Assembly (NCBI RefSeq): GCF_013404075.1 | Contig: NZ_JACBJQ010000007.1 | Span: 62,001 to 126,000 of the forward strand | Origin: Mycolicibacterium vinylchloridicum | Lineage (GTDB): Bacteria > Actinomycetota > Actinomycetes > Mycobacteriales > Mycobacteriaceae | Direction of reading: 5' to 3' | Length of the DNA: 64,000 nucleotides | Shown: in pieces, positions 55,692-63,635 of the stretch | Numbering within the stretch: the stretch's first letter is position 1 | Layout: each line of letters begins with the position of its first letter | Notes under the pieces: model-generated | Seen by the model: only the letters and a program-made list of their open reading frames with translations | The model's database searches: none | Told to the model about the DNA's origin: nothing | Position numbers and translations under genes: made by a program

Positions 55692-56180
55692 TCAAGTTCG
55701 CTCCACCAGGCCGGACAGCCGGCCGATGGCCTCACGCACGGCAGCCAGCCGGATATCCCAGCGGGAGCCGTCGAGCGCCAATTCGGCGACCTCTGTCGGC
55801 CCGGGGCCGGCCAGTCCCAGGAAGACGGTGCCGACCGGATGCCCGCCGTGCGGTTCCGGGCCCGCCACACCGGTGAGGCCGACGCCCCAGGTCGCAGCGC
55901 ATCGGTCCCGCGCCCCCTGCGCCAAGAGGGCCGCCGTCGGTGCCGCGACCGGGCCGACGTCGTCGAGCAGCTCGCGCGGCACTCCGGCCAGCGTGATCTT
56001 GGTTTCGACGGTGTAGGTGACCAGACCGCCCCGCAGGACGACGCTGGCACCGGGTACCCCGGCCAGCGTGGCCGCCAGCAGACCGGCGGTCAGCGATTCC
56101 GCGGTCGCGACGCTCTGGGCGCGCGCCGTCAACGCTGCGACCAGCGCTCGGGCGGCGTCATCGACCAGCGGGTCGCTCAC
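55692..56180 (-). CDS. CinA C-terminal domain protein (PncC-type amidohydrolase)
   Basis: 162 aa, a stand-alone CinA C-terminal domain as in nicotinamide-nucleotide amidohydrolase (PncC), an NAD-recycling enzyme. Family motifs: ATAESLTAGLLAATLAGVPGAS, GLVTYTVETK, VGLTGVAGPEPHGGHPVGTVFLGL (in parts). GTG 56180 lies inside the 3' end of pgsA (23-bp overlap), so the two are co-expressed. It lies between pgsA and clgR; M. tuberculosis lacks it here. Confidence 0.88.
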   Translation of the reverse strand: MSDPLVDDAARALVAALTARAQSVATAESLTAGLLAATLAGVPGASVVLRGGLVTYTVETKITLAGVPRELLDDVGPVAAPTAALLAQGARDRCAATWGVGLTGVAGPEPHGGHPVGTVFLGLAGPGPTEVAELALDGSRWDIRLAAVREAIGRLSGLVERT

Positions 56181-56763
56181 GGGAGTCCCTGATCGCCGAC
56201 ACCACGTAGTCCAGCCCGGTGAGCACCGTCAGCACGACCGCGGCCCACATGATCACCCAGGCCACCGTCAGCCACGGCGACGGCCAGTTGTGCAGCGGAA
56301 GCACGAACAGCCCGATCGAGACGGCCTGCACCAGCGTCTTGACCTTGCCCCCGCGGCTGGCGGGGATCACCCCGCGCCGCAGCACGGCCAACCGCAGCAC
56401 CGTGATGCCGAGTTCGCGGATGAGGATCACCACCGTCACCCACCACGGCAGGTCGCCGAGCATCGACAGCCCGATCAGCGCGGCACCGATCAGCATCTTG
56501 TCGGCGATCGGGTCGGCGAGCTTGCCGAATTCGGTGACCATGCCGTACGTGCGCGCCAGCGAACCGTCGAACCGATCGGTGATGACCGCGACCGCGAAAA
56601 TGACGAAAGCTGTTATCCGATAGGAGCTTTCATGACCGTCGCCGGCAAAGAGCGCCAACAGGAAGATCGGGACCAGGACCAGCCGTACCCCCGTCAGCAG
56701 GTTGGCGACGTTGGCTATCCGCACGCGCGGGACCGCCGGACCGGTTTGGGGTTGTCCCGACAC
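56158..56763 (-). CDS. pgsA3: CDP-alcohol phosphatidyltransferase PgsA-type (Rv2746c-like)
   Basis: 201 aa membrane enzyme, phosphatidylglycerophosphate synthase type. The CDP-alcohol motif is complete: TDRFDGSLART...EFGKLADPIADK, with all three catalytic Asp. Six membrane segments are expected. GTG 56763 has TATTCT 6 nt upstream. It diverges from argA, whose -10 lies 31 bp away. Phospholipid synthesis next to the psp genes is a conserved neighbourhood. PgsA3 in M. tuberculosis is a second copy; which alcohol it uses is inferred. Confidence 0.92.
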   Translation of the reverse strand: MSGQPQTGPAVPRVRIANVANLLTGVRLVLVPIFLLALFAGDGHESSYRITAFVIFAVAVITDRFDGSLARTYGMVTEFGKLADPIADKMLIGAALIGLSMLGDLPWWVTVVILIRELGITVLRLAVLRRGVIPASRGGKVKTLVQAVSIGLFVLPLHNWPSPWLTVAWVIMWAAVVLTVLTGLDYVVSAIRDSRERPAGR

Positions 56764-56769
56764 CGCAAC

Positions 56770-56775
56770 AGAATA
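56770..56775 (-). promoter_or_regulatory. Leaderless-type -10 of pgsA3
   Basis: Reverse-strand TATTCT ends 6 nt before the GTG at 56763. Confidence 0.65.
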
Positions 56776-56805
56776 TCGGTTGGCAGTCGGGGGCCTCACG
56801 CCCGA

Positions 56806-56811
56806 TACTCT
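56806..56811 (+). promoter_or_regulatory. Leaderless-type -10 of argA
   Basis: TACTCT ends 6 nt before the GTG at 56818. With the pgsA3 -10 it forms a divergent pair within 54 bp. Confidence 0.65.
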
Positions 56812-56817
56812 GCACCC

Positions 56818-57318
56818 GTGAGCTCCGATGTCGTCGTCCGCCGCGCCCGCACCTCGGATGTCCCCGACATCAAGCGTCTGGTCGACACCTACGCAGGCAA
56901 GATCCTGCTGGAGAAGAACCTGGTCACGCTGTACGAGGCCGTCCAGGAATTCTGGGTGGCCGAGCTCGACGGCGAGGTCGTGGGCTGCGGGGCGCTGCAC
57001 GTGCTGTGGGCCGACCTCGGCGAGGTGCGCACCGTCGCCGTCGATCCGAAGGTCAAGGGCCGCGGTATCGGCCACGCCGTCGTCGACCAGCTGCTCAGGG
57101 TTGCCCGCGAACTCGAGCTGCAGCGGCTGTTCGTGTTGACCTTCGAAACGGAGTTCTTCGCCCGGCACGGCTTCGCCGAGATCGAGGGCACGCCCGTGAC
57201 CGCCGAGGTGTACGAGGAGATGTGCCGCTCCTACGACATCGGTGTCGCGGAATTCCTCGACCTGTCGTACGTGAAGCCCAATATCCTCGGCAACACCCGC
57301 ATGCTGCTCAAGCTCTGA
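56818..57318 (+). CDS. argA: Amino-acid N-acetyltransferase ArgA
   Basis: 166 aa GNAT enzyme that acetylates glutamate, the first step of arginine synthesis (Rv2747). Acetyl-CoA loop VDPKVKGRGIGHAVV (about residue 80, R-G-x-G-I-G) and C-terminal VLTFETEFFARHGF. The single-domain short form is typical of actinobacteria, unlike the longer E. coli enzyme with an amino-acid-kinase domain. GTG 56818, leaderless -10 6 nt upstream. An imperfect hairpin follows its stop. Confidence 0.92.
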   Translation: MSSDVVVRRARTSDVPDIKRLVDTYAGKILLEKNLVTLYEAVQEFWVAELDGEVVGCGALHVLWADLGEVRTVAVDPKVKGRGIGHAVVDQLLRVARELELQRLFVLTFETEFFARHGFAEIEGTPVTAEVYEEMCRSYDIGVAEFLDLSYVKPNILGNTRMLLKL

Positions 57319-57328
57319 CGCGTTGAGT

Positions 57329-57374
57329 GAGCGTCGGCGCAGCGATTTGGCCCGGTTTCGCAGCGTCAGCGCTC
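57329..57374 (+). terminator. Imperfect inverted repeat after argA
   Basis: Left arm 57329-57345 (GAGCGTCGGCGCAGCGA) pairs with right arm 57358-57374 (TCGCAGCGTCAGCGCTC): 15 of 17 positions pair, two of them wobble, around a 12-nt loop. Likely terminator of argA, or a dispersed palindromic element. Confidence 0.55.
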
Positions 57375-57436
57375 GGTGAATGACGCTGTGGATAGCCGAG
57401 AGCTCCCACTGCCCGCCGCTGGCACGCTGACTGCCC

Positions 57437-58285
57437 ATGTCGCGCGTGTTCGTTGGCTCCGAGGCATTGGCTGCGGGCCAGGTGAACCGCTATCAATTGG
57501 CAACCACCCATCAGCGCGTCTTCCCCGATGTCTACGCTCCGCGCGGAGACCTGACACTGCTGGACCGCACTACCGCGGCCTGGCTGTGGTCAGGAAGGAA
57601 GGCAACCGTCACCGGGCGTGCAGCGGCGGCGCTGCACGGCGCAAAGTGGTTCGATCCTGACATCCCGATCGAGCTCAACTTCGCGAACAATCGCAGTCCG
57701 CGCGGAGTCGTCACACGCCGTGAAACCCTGCTGGCCGAAGAACTCACCTACCGCGGCGGACTACCCGTCACGACGGTCGCCCGAACCGCGTTCGATCTCG
57801 CACGCCGTGGTACCGGACGCCGCGGGATCGCCGACCTTGACGCGCTGGCCAACGCAACCCACTTCACCGTCAGCGACGTCCTCACCATCGGCGACGCTCA
57901 CCCACATCTACGAGGCATTCGACGACTGCCTTCCGCACTGAACGCCATCGACGCCGGTGCGCAATCACCGCGGGAGACGTATCTCCGGCTTGATCTCATC
58001 GATGCCGGCTTCCCGCGGCCAGAGACACAGATCCCTGTCGCCCGCCCCGGCGGTCGCTGGTACTACCTCGACATGGGATGGCCCCACATCCTGGTGGCCG
58101 TCGAGTACGACGGCGAGCATCACCGCACCAGCCGGACCGCCTACGCCGTGGACGTGGAGCGCCAGGACTACCTGGTGTCGCTTGGTTGGATCGTGGTGCG
58201 CGTGTTGGCTGACCACCGCCGTGCGCAGGTCATCGGGCGGGTGCAGCGCGCATTCATTGAGCGCTCACGTGCCATTTCTGCGTGA
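57437..58285 (+). CDS. AbiEi/DUF559-type nuclease-like protein
   Basis: 282 aa. N-terminal part (LDRTTAAWLWSGRKATVTGRAAAALHG, in part) resembles the AbiEi-type antitoxin domain; the C-terminal ~100 residues match the DUF559/very-short-patch-repair-like nuclease fold, with the metal site in ILVAVEYDGEHHR. Mycobacteria carry many such stand-alone proteins. No AbiEii partner gene is present beside it. ATG 57437 has no ribosome site. Converges with ftsK through a hairpin. Function unproven. Confidence 0.8.
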   Translation: MSRVFVGSEALAAGQVNRYQLATTHQRVFPDVYAPRGDLTLLDRTTAAWLWSGRKATVTGRAAAALHGAKWFDPDIPIELNFANNRSPRGVVTRRETLLAEELTYRGGLPVTTVARTAFDLARRGTGRRGIADLDALANATHFTVSDVLTIGDAHPHLRGIRRLPSALNAIDAGAQSPRETYLRLDLIDAGFPRPETQIPVARPGGRWYYLDMGWPHILVAVEYDGEHHRTSRTAYAVDVERQDYLVSLGWIVVRVLADHRRAQVIGRVQRAFIERSRAISA

Positions 58286-58295
58286 AAGATGGCAC
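58269..58295. terminator. Hairpin between the DUF559 gene and ftsK
   Basis: GTGCCAT (58269-58275) and ATGGCAC (58289-58295) pair perfectly, with further pairing inside (TTC with GAA). It spans the stop of the DUF559 gene and lies 8 bp from the ftsK stop, so it can serve both strands. Confidence 0.55.
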
Positions 58296-58303
58296 GCCAC
58301 CAC

Positions 58304-60823
58304 TCAATCAACGTCCTCGTAGTCTTCGTCGTCGTCGTCCCCGCCGCCACCGCGGATCGCCATCAGCGTCGCGGCCAGCTCGTCGGGCTTGACCAACACC
58401 TCGCGGGCCTTGGATCCCTCGGACGGCCCGACGATGCTGCGGGTCTCCATCAGGTCCATCAGCCGGCCGGCCTTGGCGAATCCGACCCGCAGCTTGCGCT
58501 GAAGCATCGAGGTCGAGCCGAACTGCGAAGACACCACCAGCTCGACGGCCTGCAGGAAGACGTCCATGTCGTCGCCGATGTCGGGGTCGACGTCGGTCTT
58601 CTCGCCGCTGGGCTTGGCGGTGGTGACGCCCTCGGTGTACTCCGGCTCGGCCTGGTCCTTGCAGGCCTGCACGACGGCGTGGATCTCCTCGTCGCTGACA
58701 TAGGCGCCCTGCAGTCGCTCGGGCTTGGAGGCACCCATCGGCAGGAACAGCCCGTCGCCCATGCCGATCAGCTTCTCCGCACCCGGCTGGTCGAGGATGA
58801 CCCGGCTGTCGGTCAGCGACGACGTCGCGAACGACAGCCGTGAGGGCACGTTGGTCTTGATCAGACCGGTGACGACGTCCACCGAGGGACGCTGGGTGGC
58901 CAGCACCAGGTGGATACCGGCCGCGCGGGCCTTCTGGGTGATCCGCACGATCGCGTCCTCGACGTCGCGCGGCGCGGTCATCATCAGGTCGGCGAGCTCG
59001 TCGACGACGGCGAGGATCAACGGGTACGGCTTGTACACCCGCTGACTGCCCAGCGGTGCGGTGATCTCCCCGGAGCGCACCTTGGCGTTGAAGTCCTTGA
59101 TGTGACGCACCCGCGAGGCCTGCATGTCCTGATAGCGCTGCTCCATCTCCTCGACCAGCCAGGCCAGCGCAGCGGCCGCCTTCTTGGGTTGAGTGATGAT
59201 CGGTGTGATCAGGTGCGGAATGCCTTCGTAGGGAGTGAGTTCCACCATCTTGGGGTCGATGAGGATCATCCGGACCTCTTCGGGCGTGGCGCGGGCCAGC
59301 AGCGAGACCAGCATGGAGTTGACGAAGCTGGACTTACCCGAACCGGTCGAGCCGGCCACCAGCAGGTGCGGCATATCAGCAAGGTTGGCCGACACGAAGT
59401 GGCCTTCGATGTCCTTGCCCAGCCCGATCACCAGCGGGCGGTGGTCGCCGCGGGTGGACGGCGCGGTGAGAACGTCTGCCAGCCGGACCATTTCGCGGTC
59501 GGTGTTGGGCACCTCGATGCCGACGGCGGACTTGCCGGGGATCGGCGCCAGGATACGCACGCTCTCGGTGGCCACCGCGTAGGCGATATTGCGTTGCAGC
59601 GCAGTGATTTTCTCGACCTTGACCCCCGGGCCGAGCTCGACCTCGTAGCGAGTGACGGTCGGACCCCTGGTGCAACCGGTCACCGAGGCGTTGACCTTGA
59701 ACTGCTCCAGGACGTTCGAAATCGCGTCCGTTATCTGGTCGTTGGCCGCACTGCGCCGCTTCGGCGGGTCGCCGGCCACCAGGAGGTCCAGCGAGGGCAG
59801 CGTGTACGGGCCTTCGACGACGCGGTCGAGAACCGTGGTGTCCTGCCTGGTGGTGTCCTCGGCGGGATCGGGCTTGGGCGCCACCTTCTTGCGCCGAGCC
59901 TTGACCGGCTCGGGGACCGTGGGCGCATCCTCCTCGAGCGGGTAGTTGTCCAGCGGCGTGCCGACCGGACCCTTCACCCCCGGCCAGGCCGGCGCTTCGT
60001 CGGTGTAGGACCGCGGGTCGTCGTAGTAGCCGTCGGAGAAGTCTTCCGGCTCAACCGATTCGACGGCCTCGGGCTCGTCGTACTCGTCGTCGTACTCGTC
60101 GTCCTCGTAGCGGCCGCGAGTGCTGAACATCGAATACAGGGTGTCGGGGACCTCGCGGATCGTGGTGCCGGTCAGCAGCAGCAATCCGAACAGCGCGGCG
60201 ATGATGAGCAGCGGGGTGGCGATCCACGGGGACAGTCCGTCGGACAGCGGTCCCCCGATCGCGAATCCGACGAAGCCCGCGGCGTGTCGCCGGCCGGCCG
60301 GATCCTGCGGCGCACCCGCCCACAGGTGCCACAGGCCCAGCACCGGCAGGGCGACCATCGCGCAGCCCAGGATCAGTCGCGGCCGGGCGTCGGGGTTGGG
60401 TTCGGTGCGCATCAGAAGGATGGCGATGGCGCAGATGATCAAGGGCAGCAGGACCACCGCACCGCCGACCATGGTGCGCAACATCGAGTCGATCCAGGCG
60501 CCCACCGGCCGGGCGGCGTCGAACCAGGAGCTGGCCGCGATCACCACCGAGACGGCCAGGAGCCCGAGGGCCAGCCCGTCCCGGCGATGACCGGGCTCTA
60601 TGTCACCGGCTCGACCGACCGATCGAGCGGTCGAGCCGGCCCCCTTGGCCAACATCAGCCAGGTCGCCCGCGCAGCCCGCCCACTGGCTGCCGCGGCGGT
60701 GGCGACCGGCGAGGCGTTGCGTTTCTTGGCAGGCTTGCGCCGCGGGGCCGGCTTTGCCGACCGCGTCGCACCCTTTGACCTGGTCGTTCGCGCGCTTGAG
60801 CGAGCGGCCGTCTTGTTCGCCAT
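58304..60823 (-). CDS. ftsK: DNA translocase FtsK
   Basis: 839 aa. Basic N-terminus, about four membrane segments (LALGLLAVSVVIAASSWF, AVVLLPLIICAIAILLM, LGCAMVALPVLGLWHLW, TPLLIIAALFGLLLLTG), an acidic linker (residues about 270-345), the RecA-like motor (Walker A GSTGSGKSSF, ILIDPKMVEL, LAVVDELADLMM) and the C-terminal gamma domain that reads chromosome polarity. ATG 60823 is selected by its -10 (TAGGCT, reverse) 7 nt away. Segregates the terminus at the septum. Confidence 0.96.
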   Translation of the reverse strand: MANKTAARSSARTTRSKGATRSAKPAPRRKPAKKRNASPVATAAAASGRAARATWLMLAKGAGSTARSVGRAGDIEPGHRRDGLALGLLAVSVVIAASSWFDAARPVGAWIDSMLRTMVGGAVVLLPLIICAIAILLMRTEPNPDARPRLILGCAMVALPVLGLWHLWAGAPQDPAGRRHAAGFVGFAIGGPLSDGLSPWIATPLLIIAALFGLLLLTGTTIREVPDTLYSMFSTRGRYEDDEYDDEYDEPEAVESVEPEDFSDGYYDDPRSYTDEAPAWPGVKGPVGTPLDNYPLEEDAPTVPEPVKARRKKVAPKPDPAEDTTRQDTTVLDRVVEGPYTLPSLDLLVAGDPPKRRSAANDQITDAISNVLEQFKVNASVTGCTRGPTVTRYEVELGPGVKVEKITALQRNIAYAVATESVRILAPIPGKSAVGIEVPNTDREMVRLADVLTAPSTRGDHRPLVIGLGKDIEGHFVSANLADMPHLLVAGSTGSGKSSFVNSMLVSLLARATPEEVRMILIDPKMVELTPYEGIPHLITPIITQPKKAAAALAWLVEEMEQRYQDMQASRVRHIKDFNAKVRSGEITAPLGSQRVYKPYPLILAVVDELADLMMTAPRDVEDAIVRITQKARAAGIHLVLATQRPSVDVVTGLIKTNVPSRLSFATSSLTDSRVILDQPGAEKLIGMGDGLFLPMGASKPERLQGAYVSDEEIHAVVQACKDQAEPEYTEGVTTAKPSGEKTDVDPDIGDDMDVFLQAVELVVSSQFGSTSMLQRKLRVGFAKAGRLMDLMETRSIVGPSEGSKAREVLVKPDELAATLMAIRGGGGDDDDEDYEDVD

Positions 60824-60830
60824 GCGGGTC

Positions 60831-60836
60831 AGCCTA
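60831..60836 (-). promoter_or_regulatory. Leaderless-type -10 of ftsK
   Basis: Reverse-strand TAGGCT ends 7 nt before the ATG at 60823. The same hexamer precedes ephG and the F420 oxidoreductase gene. Confidence 0.6.
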
Positions 60837-61017
60837 GTCCCAGAAACCCCATCCGCACCACCCACAACACCCGTTACACGGCGCGTCGTTGCCAGACTGC
60901 GACAAAGGCCGAAATCAGGCCCTCGGCCGCTCACCGGGACCCCTTCTTGCGGCGATATGAAGCAGGGCTAACGTAAGCGCCGTCACACCTATACCCGAAG
61001 AGCTGAGGAGCTCGTTC

Positions 61018-61332
61018 ATGCCGGTTGTCGTCGTTGCCAGCTTCACCGTCAAGCCCGAATCCGTCGACGCCGTGCGCGAGGCCTGCAAAACGGCGGTCGC
61101 GGCCGTCCATGAAGAGCCCGGTTGCGACCTCTACGCCGTGCACGAGGGCGACAAGACGTTCGTGTTCGTCGAGCAGTGGGCCGACGAGGAGGCCCTCAAG
61201 ACCCACAGCACCGCACCGGGCGTGACCGCGCTGTTCGGGGCGATCGGCGAGCACCTGGACGGCGCCCCGGACATCAAGATGCTCACCCCCATCCCGGCCG
61301 GCGACCCCGCAAAGGGCCAGGTCCGCCCCTGA
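61018..61332 (+). CDS. Antibiotic biosynthesis monooxygenase (ABM)-type protein (Rv2749-like)
   Basis: 104 aa, one ferredoxin-like ABM domain ([39 protein letters not shown]). Such proteins are small cofactor-free monooxygenases or heme-degrading enzymes, and many have unknown roles. GAGGAG precedes the ATG. 34 bp upstream of the SDR gene in the same direction, so they probably share a transcript. Diverges from ftsK. Confidence 0.88.
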   Translation: MPVVVVASFTVKPESVDAVREACKTAVAAVHEEPGCDLYAVHEGDKTFVFVEQWADEEALKTHSTAPGVTALFGAIGEHLDGAPDIKMLTPIPAGDPAKGQVRP

Positions 61333-61366
61333 CGAGCGCCTGCGCGAGAAAGCGAGGACACCGCCC

Positions 61367-62182
61367 ATGGGCGAACTCGACGGCAAGGTCGCGCTGATCA
61401 CCGGCGCGGCCCGGGGCCAGGGCCGCGCGCATGCGCTGAAGCTGGCCTCGGAAGGTGCCAGCATCATCGCGGTCGACCTGTGCGACCAGATCGCCAGCGT
61501 GCCCTATCCCCTGGCCACGCCCGAGGACATGGCCGCCACGGTCAAGCTCGTCGAGGACACCGGCGCCCGCATCGTCGCCCGCGAGGCCGACGTCCGTGAC
61601 CGGACGGCGTTGAAGAACGCCATGTACCAAGGCATCGAGGAACTGGGCCGGCTCGACATCGTGATCGCGAACGCCGGGATCGCCCCGATGGCCGACGACG
61701 GCGCCTGGCAGGACGTCATCGACGTCAACCTCACCGGGGTCTATCACACCGTCGACGTGGCGATGAAGCCGATGATCAAGCAGGGCGACGGCGGCGCGAT
61801 CGTGCTGATCAGTTCGGTGAACGGGCTGGTGGGCATCGGCGCGCCGGTCGCGGGTTCGCTGGGGTACACCGTCGCCAAGCACGGTGTGGTCGGCCTGATG
61901 CGGGCATACGCGAATTTCCTTGCCGCATTCAATATCCGGGTCAACTCGGTGCATCCGGCCGGGGTGAACACTCCGATGATCGACAACGAGTTCACCCGCT
62001 CCTGGCTCGAGGGTTTCGCCCAGCAGATGCAGGGCGGCCCGGACATGAGCAACGCGCTGCCGGTCCAGACGCTGGAACCCGAGGACATCGCCAACGCCGT
62101 GTACTACCTGGTGTCGGATGCGGGCCGCTACGTCACCGGGGTCACCCTGCCCGTCGACGCCGGGTTCACCAACAAGCGCTGA
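61367..62182 (+). CDS. Mycofactocin-coupled-type short-chain dehydrogenase (Rv2750-like)
   Basis: 271 aa SDR. NAD-binding [19 protein letters not shown] and VDLC match the mycofactocin-dependent SDR subfamily, whose NAD stays bound and is re-oxidised by mycofactocin. Catalytic Ser in LISSVNG and Tyr-x-x-x-Lys in GYTVAKHG; dinucleotide motif NAG in [14 protein letters not shown] precedes the ATG. An alcohol oxidation is inferred; the substrate is not known. Close to the N-demethylase-type genes downstream (11 bp gap). Confidence 0.9.
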   Translation: MGELDGKVALITGAARGQGRAHALKLASEGASIIAVDLCDQIASVPYPLATPEDMAATVKLVEDTGARIVAREADVRDRTALKNAMYQGIEELGRLDIVIANAGIAPMADDGAWQDVIDVNLTGVYHTVDVAMKPMIKQGDGGAIVLISSVNGLVGIGAPVAGSLGYTVAKHGVVGLMRAYANFLAAFNIRVNSVHPAGVNTPMIDNEFTRSWLEGFAQQMQGGPDMSNALPVQTLEPEDIANAVYYLVSDAGRYVTGVTLPVDAGFTNKR

Positions 62183-62193
62183 CATACGATCGG

Positions 62194-62715
62194 GTGACGA
62201 TGACACCCGATCTGGACCTCACCAGCGTCCCGGCCTGGGCCGTCGAACCCAGTTGTCCGGCGGCCGATCTGACCGGCCGCCAGTACACGGTGCTGGCCAT
62301 CGGCGCCGAGGCCGCCGAGATCGCCGCGCGCTGGACCGCCCAGATCAGCGCCGAGCATCGGGTACATCGGGTCGCCGACGCCGCCGAGGCATGCCGAGCG
62401 TTGGATGCCGATCTCGCCGACGCTCGGGTCGGGTGGCGGCTGCTGCTGGCCGGCCCCGCGCATGTATGCCTCCGAGTCCGGGCCCGCGCGCTGGAACTTG
62501 GCGCCACCGACGACGAGATCACCGTCGCGAGTACCGAGGTGGACACCCGCGAGGTCTATTGCGCGCACTGCCGCAGCACCACCACGGCTGCGACGGGGTT
62601 GTCCCAGGAGATCACCTGCCCCGACTGCGGGCGCCGACTCTTCGTCTACTACCACGTCTCCCGGCGACTCGGCGCCCACCTCGGGTTCGCGACCCACGCC
62701 GACACCGCGCCGTGA
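62194..62715 (+). CDS. DmmA-like subunit of a dimethylamine monooxygenase-type enzyme
   Basis: 173 aa. N-terminal Rossmann-like part (YTVLAIGAEAAEIAARW, WRLLLAGPAHVCLRV) and a C-terminal zinc ribbon (VYCAHCRSTTTA... ITCPDCGRRLF) followed by HVSRRLGAHLGF, as in DmmA. GTG 62194 and ATG 62200 are both usable; TACGAT at 62185-62190 is a possible -10. It is followed by a reductase (GTGA overlap) and the heme-dependent demethylase-type gene, the partner set known for oxidative N-demethylation of amines. Confidence 0.78.
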   Translation: MTMTPDLDLTSVPAWAVEPSCPAADLTGRQYTVLAIGAEAAEIAARWTAQISAEHRVHRVADAAEACRALDADLADARVGWRLLLAGPAHVCLRVRARALELGATDDEITVASTEVDTREVYCAHCRSTTTAATGLSQEITCPDCGRRLFVYYHVSRRLGAHLGFATHADTAP

Positions 62716-63635
62716 GCACGCTGGCGCTGGAGGTCGTCGGAATCGACGACGGCGTGCCCGGGATCAGGACCCTGACCCTGGCCAACCCCGATCGTTCCGT
62801 GTTGCCGTCGTTCACCCCCGGCAGCCACATCATCATCCAGTGGCCGGATGGCGCCAACGCCTACTCGCTGACCGGTGAGAGCGCCGCCCCCGCCGAATAT
62901 GTCGTCTCGGTGCTGGAGTGCCCGCAGGGGCGGGGCGGATCGCGCTGGATTCACCGGGACCTGACGCCGGGGTCGGTCGTCCTCGCTCACCCACCCCGCA
63001 GCGCGTTCGCCCCCGTACTGCGCGCCAGACGACATCTGTTGGTCGCCGCCGGAATCGGGATCACCCCGATGGTGTCGCATCTGCGCAGCGCCCGGCGCTG
63101 GGGGCGAGACGTGCGGTTGCTCTACGTCCACCGCGAAGGACGCGGCGCATACGTCGACGAGATCACCTCACTCACCGACGACGCGTCGTTCTTCACCGAC
63201 CGGGCAGCGTTCCTAGCCGAACTGTCCCCGACGCTGGCCAACCAGCCCTTCGGCACGCACGTCTACATCTGCGGCCCAAGCCAATTCATCGACGACATCG
63301 TGGCCACCGCCACCGAACTGGGCTGGCCACGAGGGCGGATCCACGTCGAACACTTCGGCGGCGAGCTGGCACCCGGTGATCCGTTCGAGGTCGAATTAGC
63401 CAGTAGCGGAGAGGTTTTCACCGTCGAATCGGGCGTATCGCTATTGGAGTCGTTGACCGCGCGCGGGCACGCCATCCCCAATTTGTGCCACCAGGGTGTG
63501 TGCGGCGAATGCCGGGTTCCGGTGCGCTCCGGTGCGGTGCTGCACCGCGACCTCTATCTGACCGACGACGAACGCCGCGAGGAGATGATGGCCTGCGTTT
63601 CCCGCGGGACCGGCCGGGTGGAGCTGGACCTGTGA
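62712..63635 (+). CDS. PDR/VanB-type oxidoreductase with C-terminal [2Fe-2S] domain
   Basis: 307 aa. FMN/FAD-binding barrel (TPGSHIIIQWP, YSLTGESAAP), NAD-binding domain (LLVAAGIGITPMVSHL, GTHVYICGPSQFIDD) and a plant-type ferredoxin at the C-terminus with CHQGVCGECRVPV plus a distant Cys (MMACVSRG). This phthalate dioxygenase reductase layout passes electrons from NAD(P)H to a partner oxygenase, here probably the next gene. GTGA overlaps on both sides show a tightly coupled operon. Confidence 0.87.
   Translation: MSTLALEVVGIDDGVPGIRTLTLANPDRSVLPSFTPGSHIIIQWPDGANAYSLTGESAAPAEYVVSVLECPQGRGGSRWIHRDLTPGSVVLAHPPRSAFAPVLRARRHLLVAAGIGITPMVSHLRSARRWGRDVRLLYVHREGRGAYVDEITSLTDDASFFTDRAAFLAELSPTLANQPFGTHVYICGPSQFIDDIVATATELGWPRGRIHVEHFGGELAPGDPFEVELASSGEVFTVESGVSLLESLTARGHAIPNLCHQGVCGECRVPVRSGAVLHRDLYLTDDERREEMMACVSRGTGRVELDL

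Noticed and set aside
62185..62190. Leaderless promoter (TACGAT) for the DmmA-like gene
   Set aside because: Spacing to GTG 62194 is only 3 nt, and to ATG 62200 it is 9 nt; neither fits the 6-8 nt seen elsewhere, so I list it only as possible within the gene entry.
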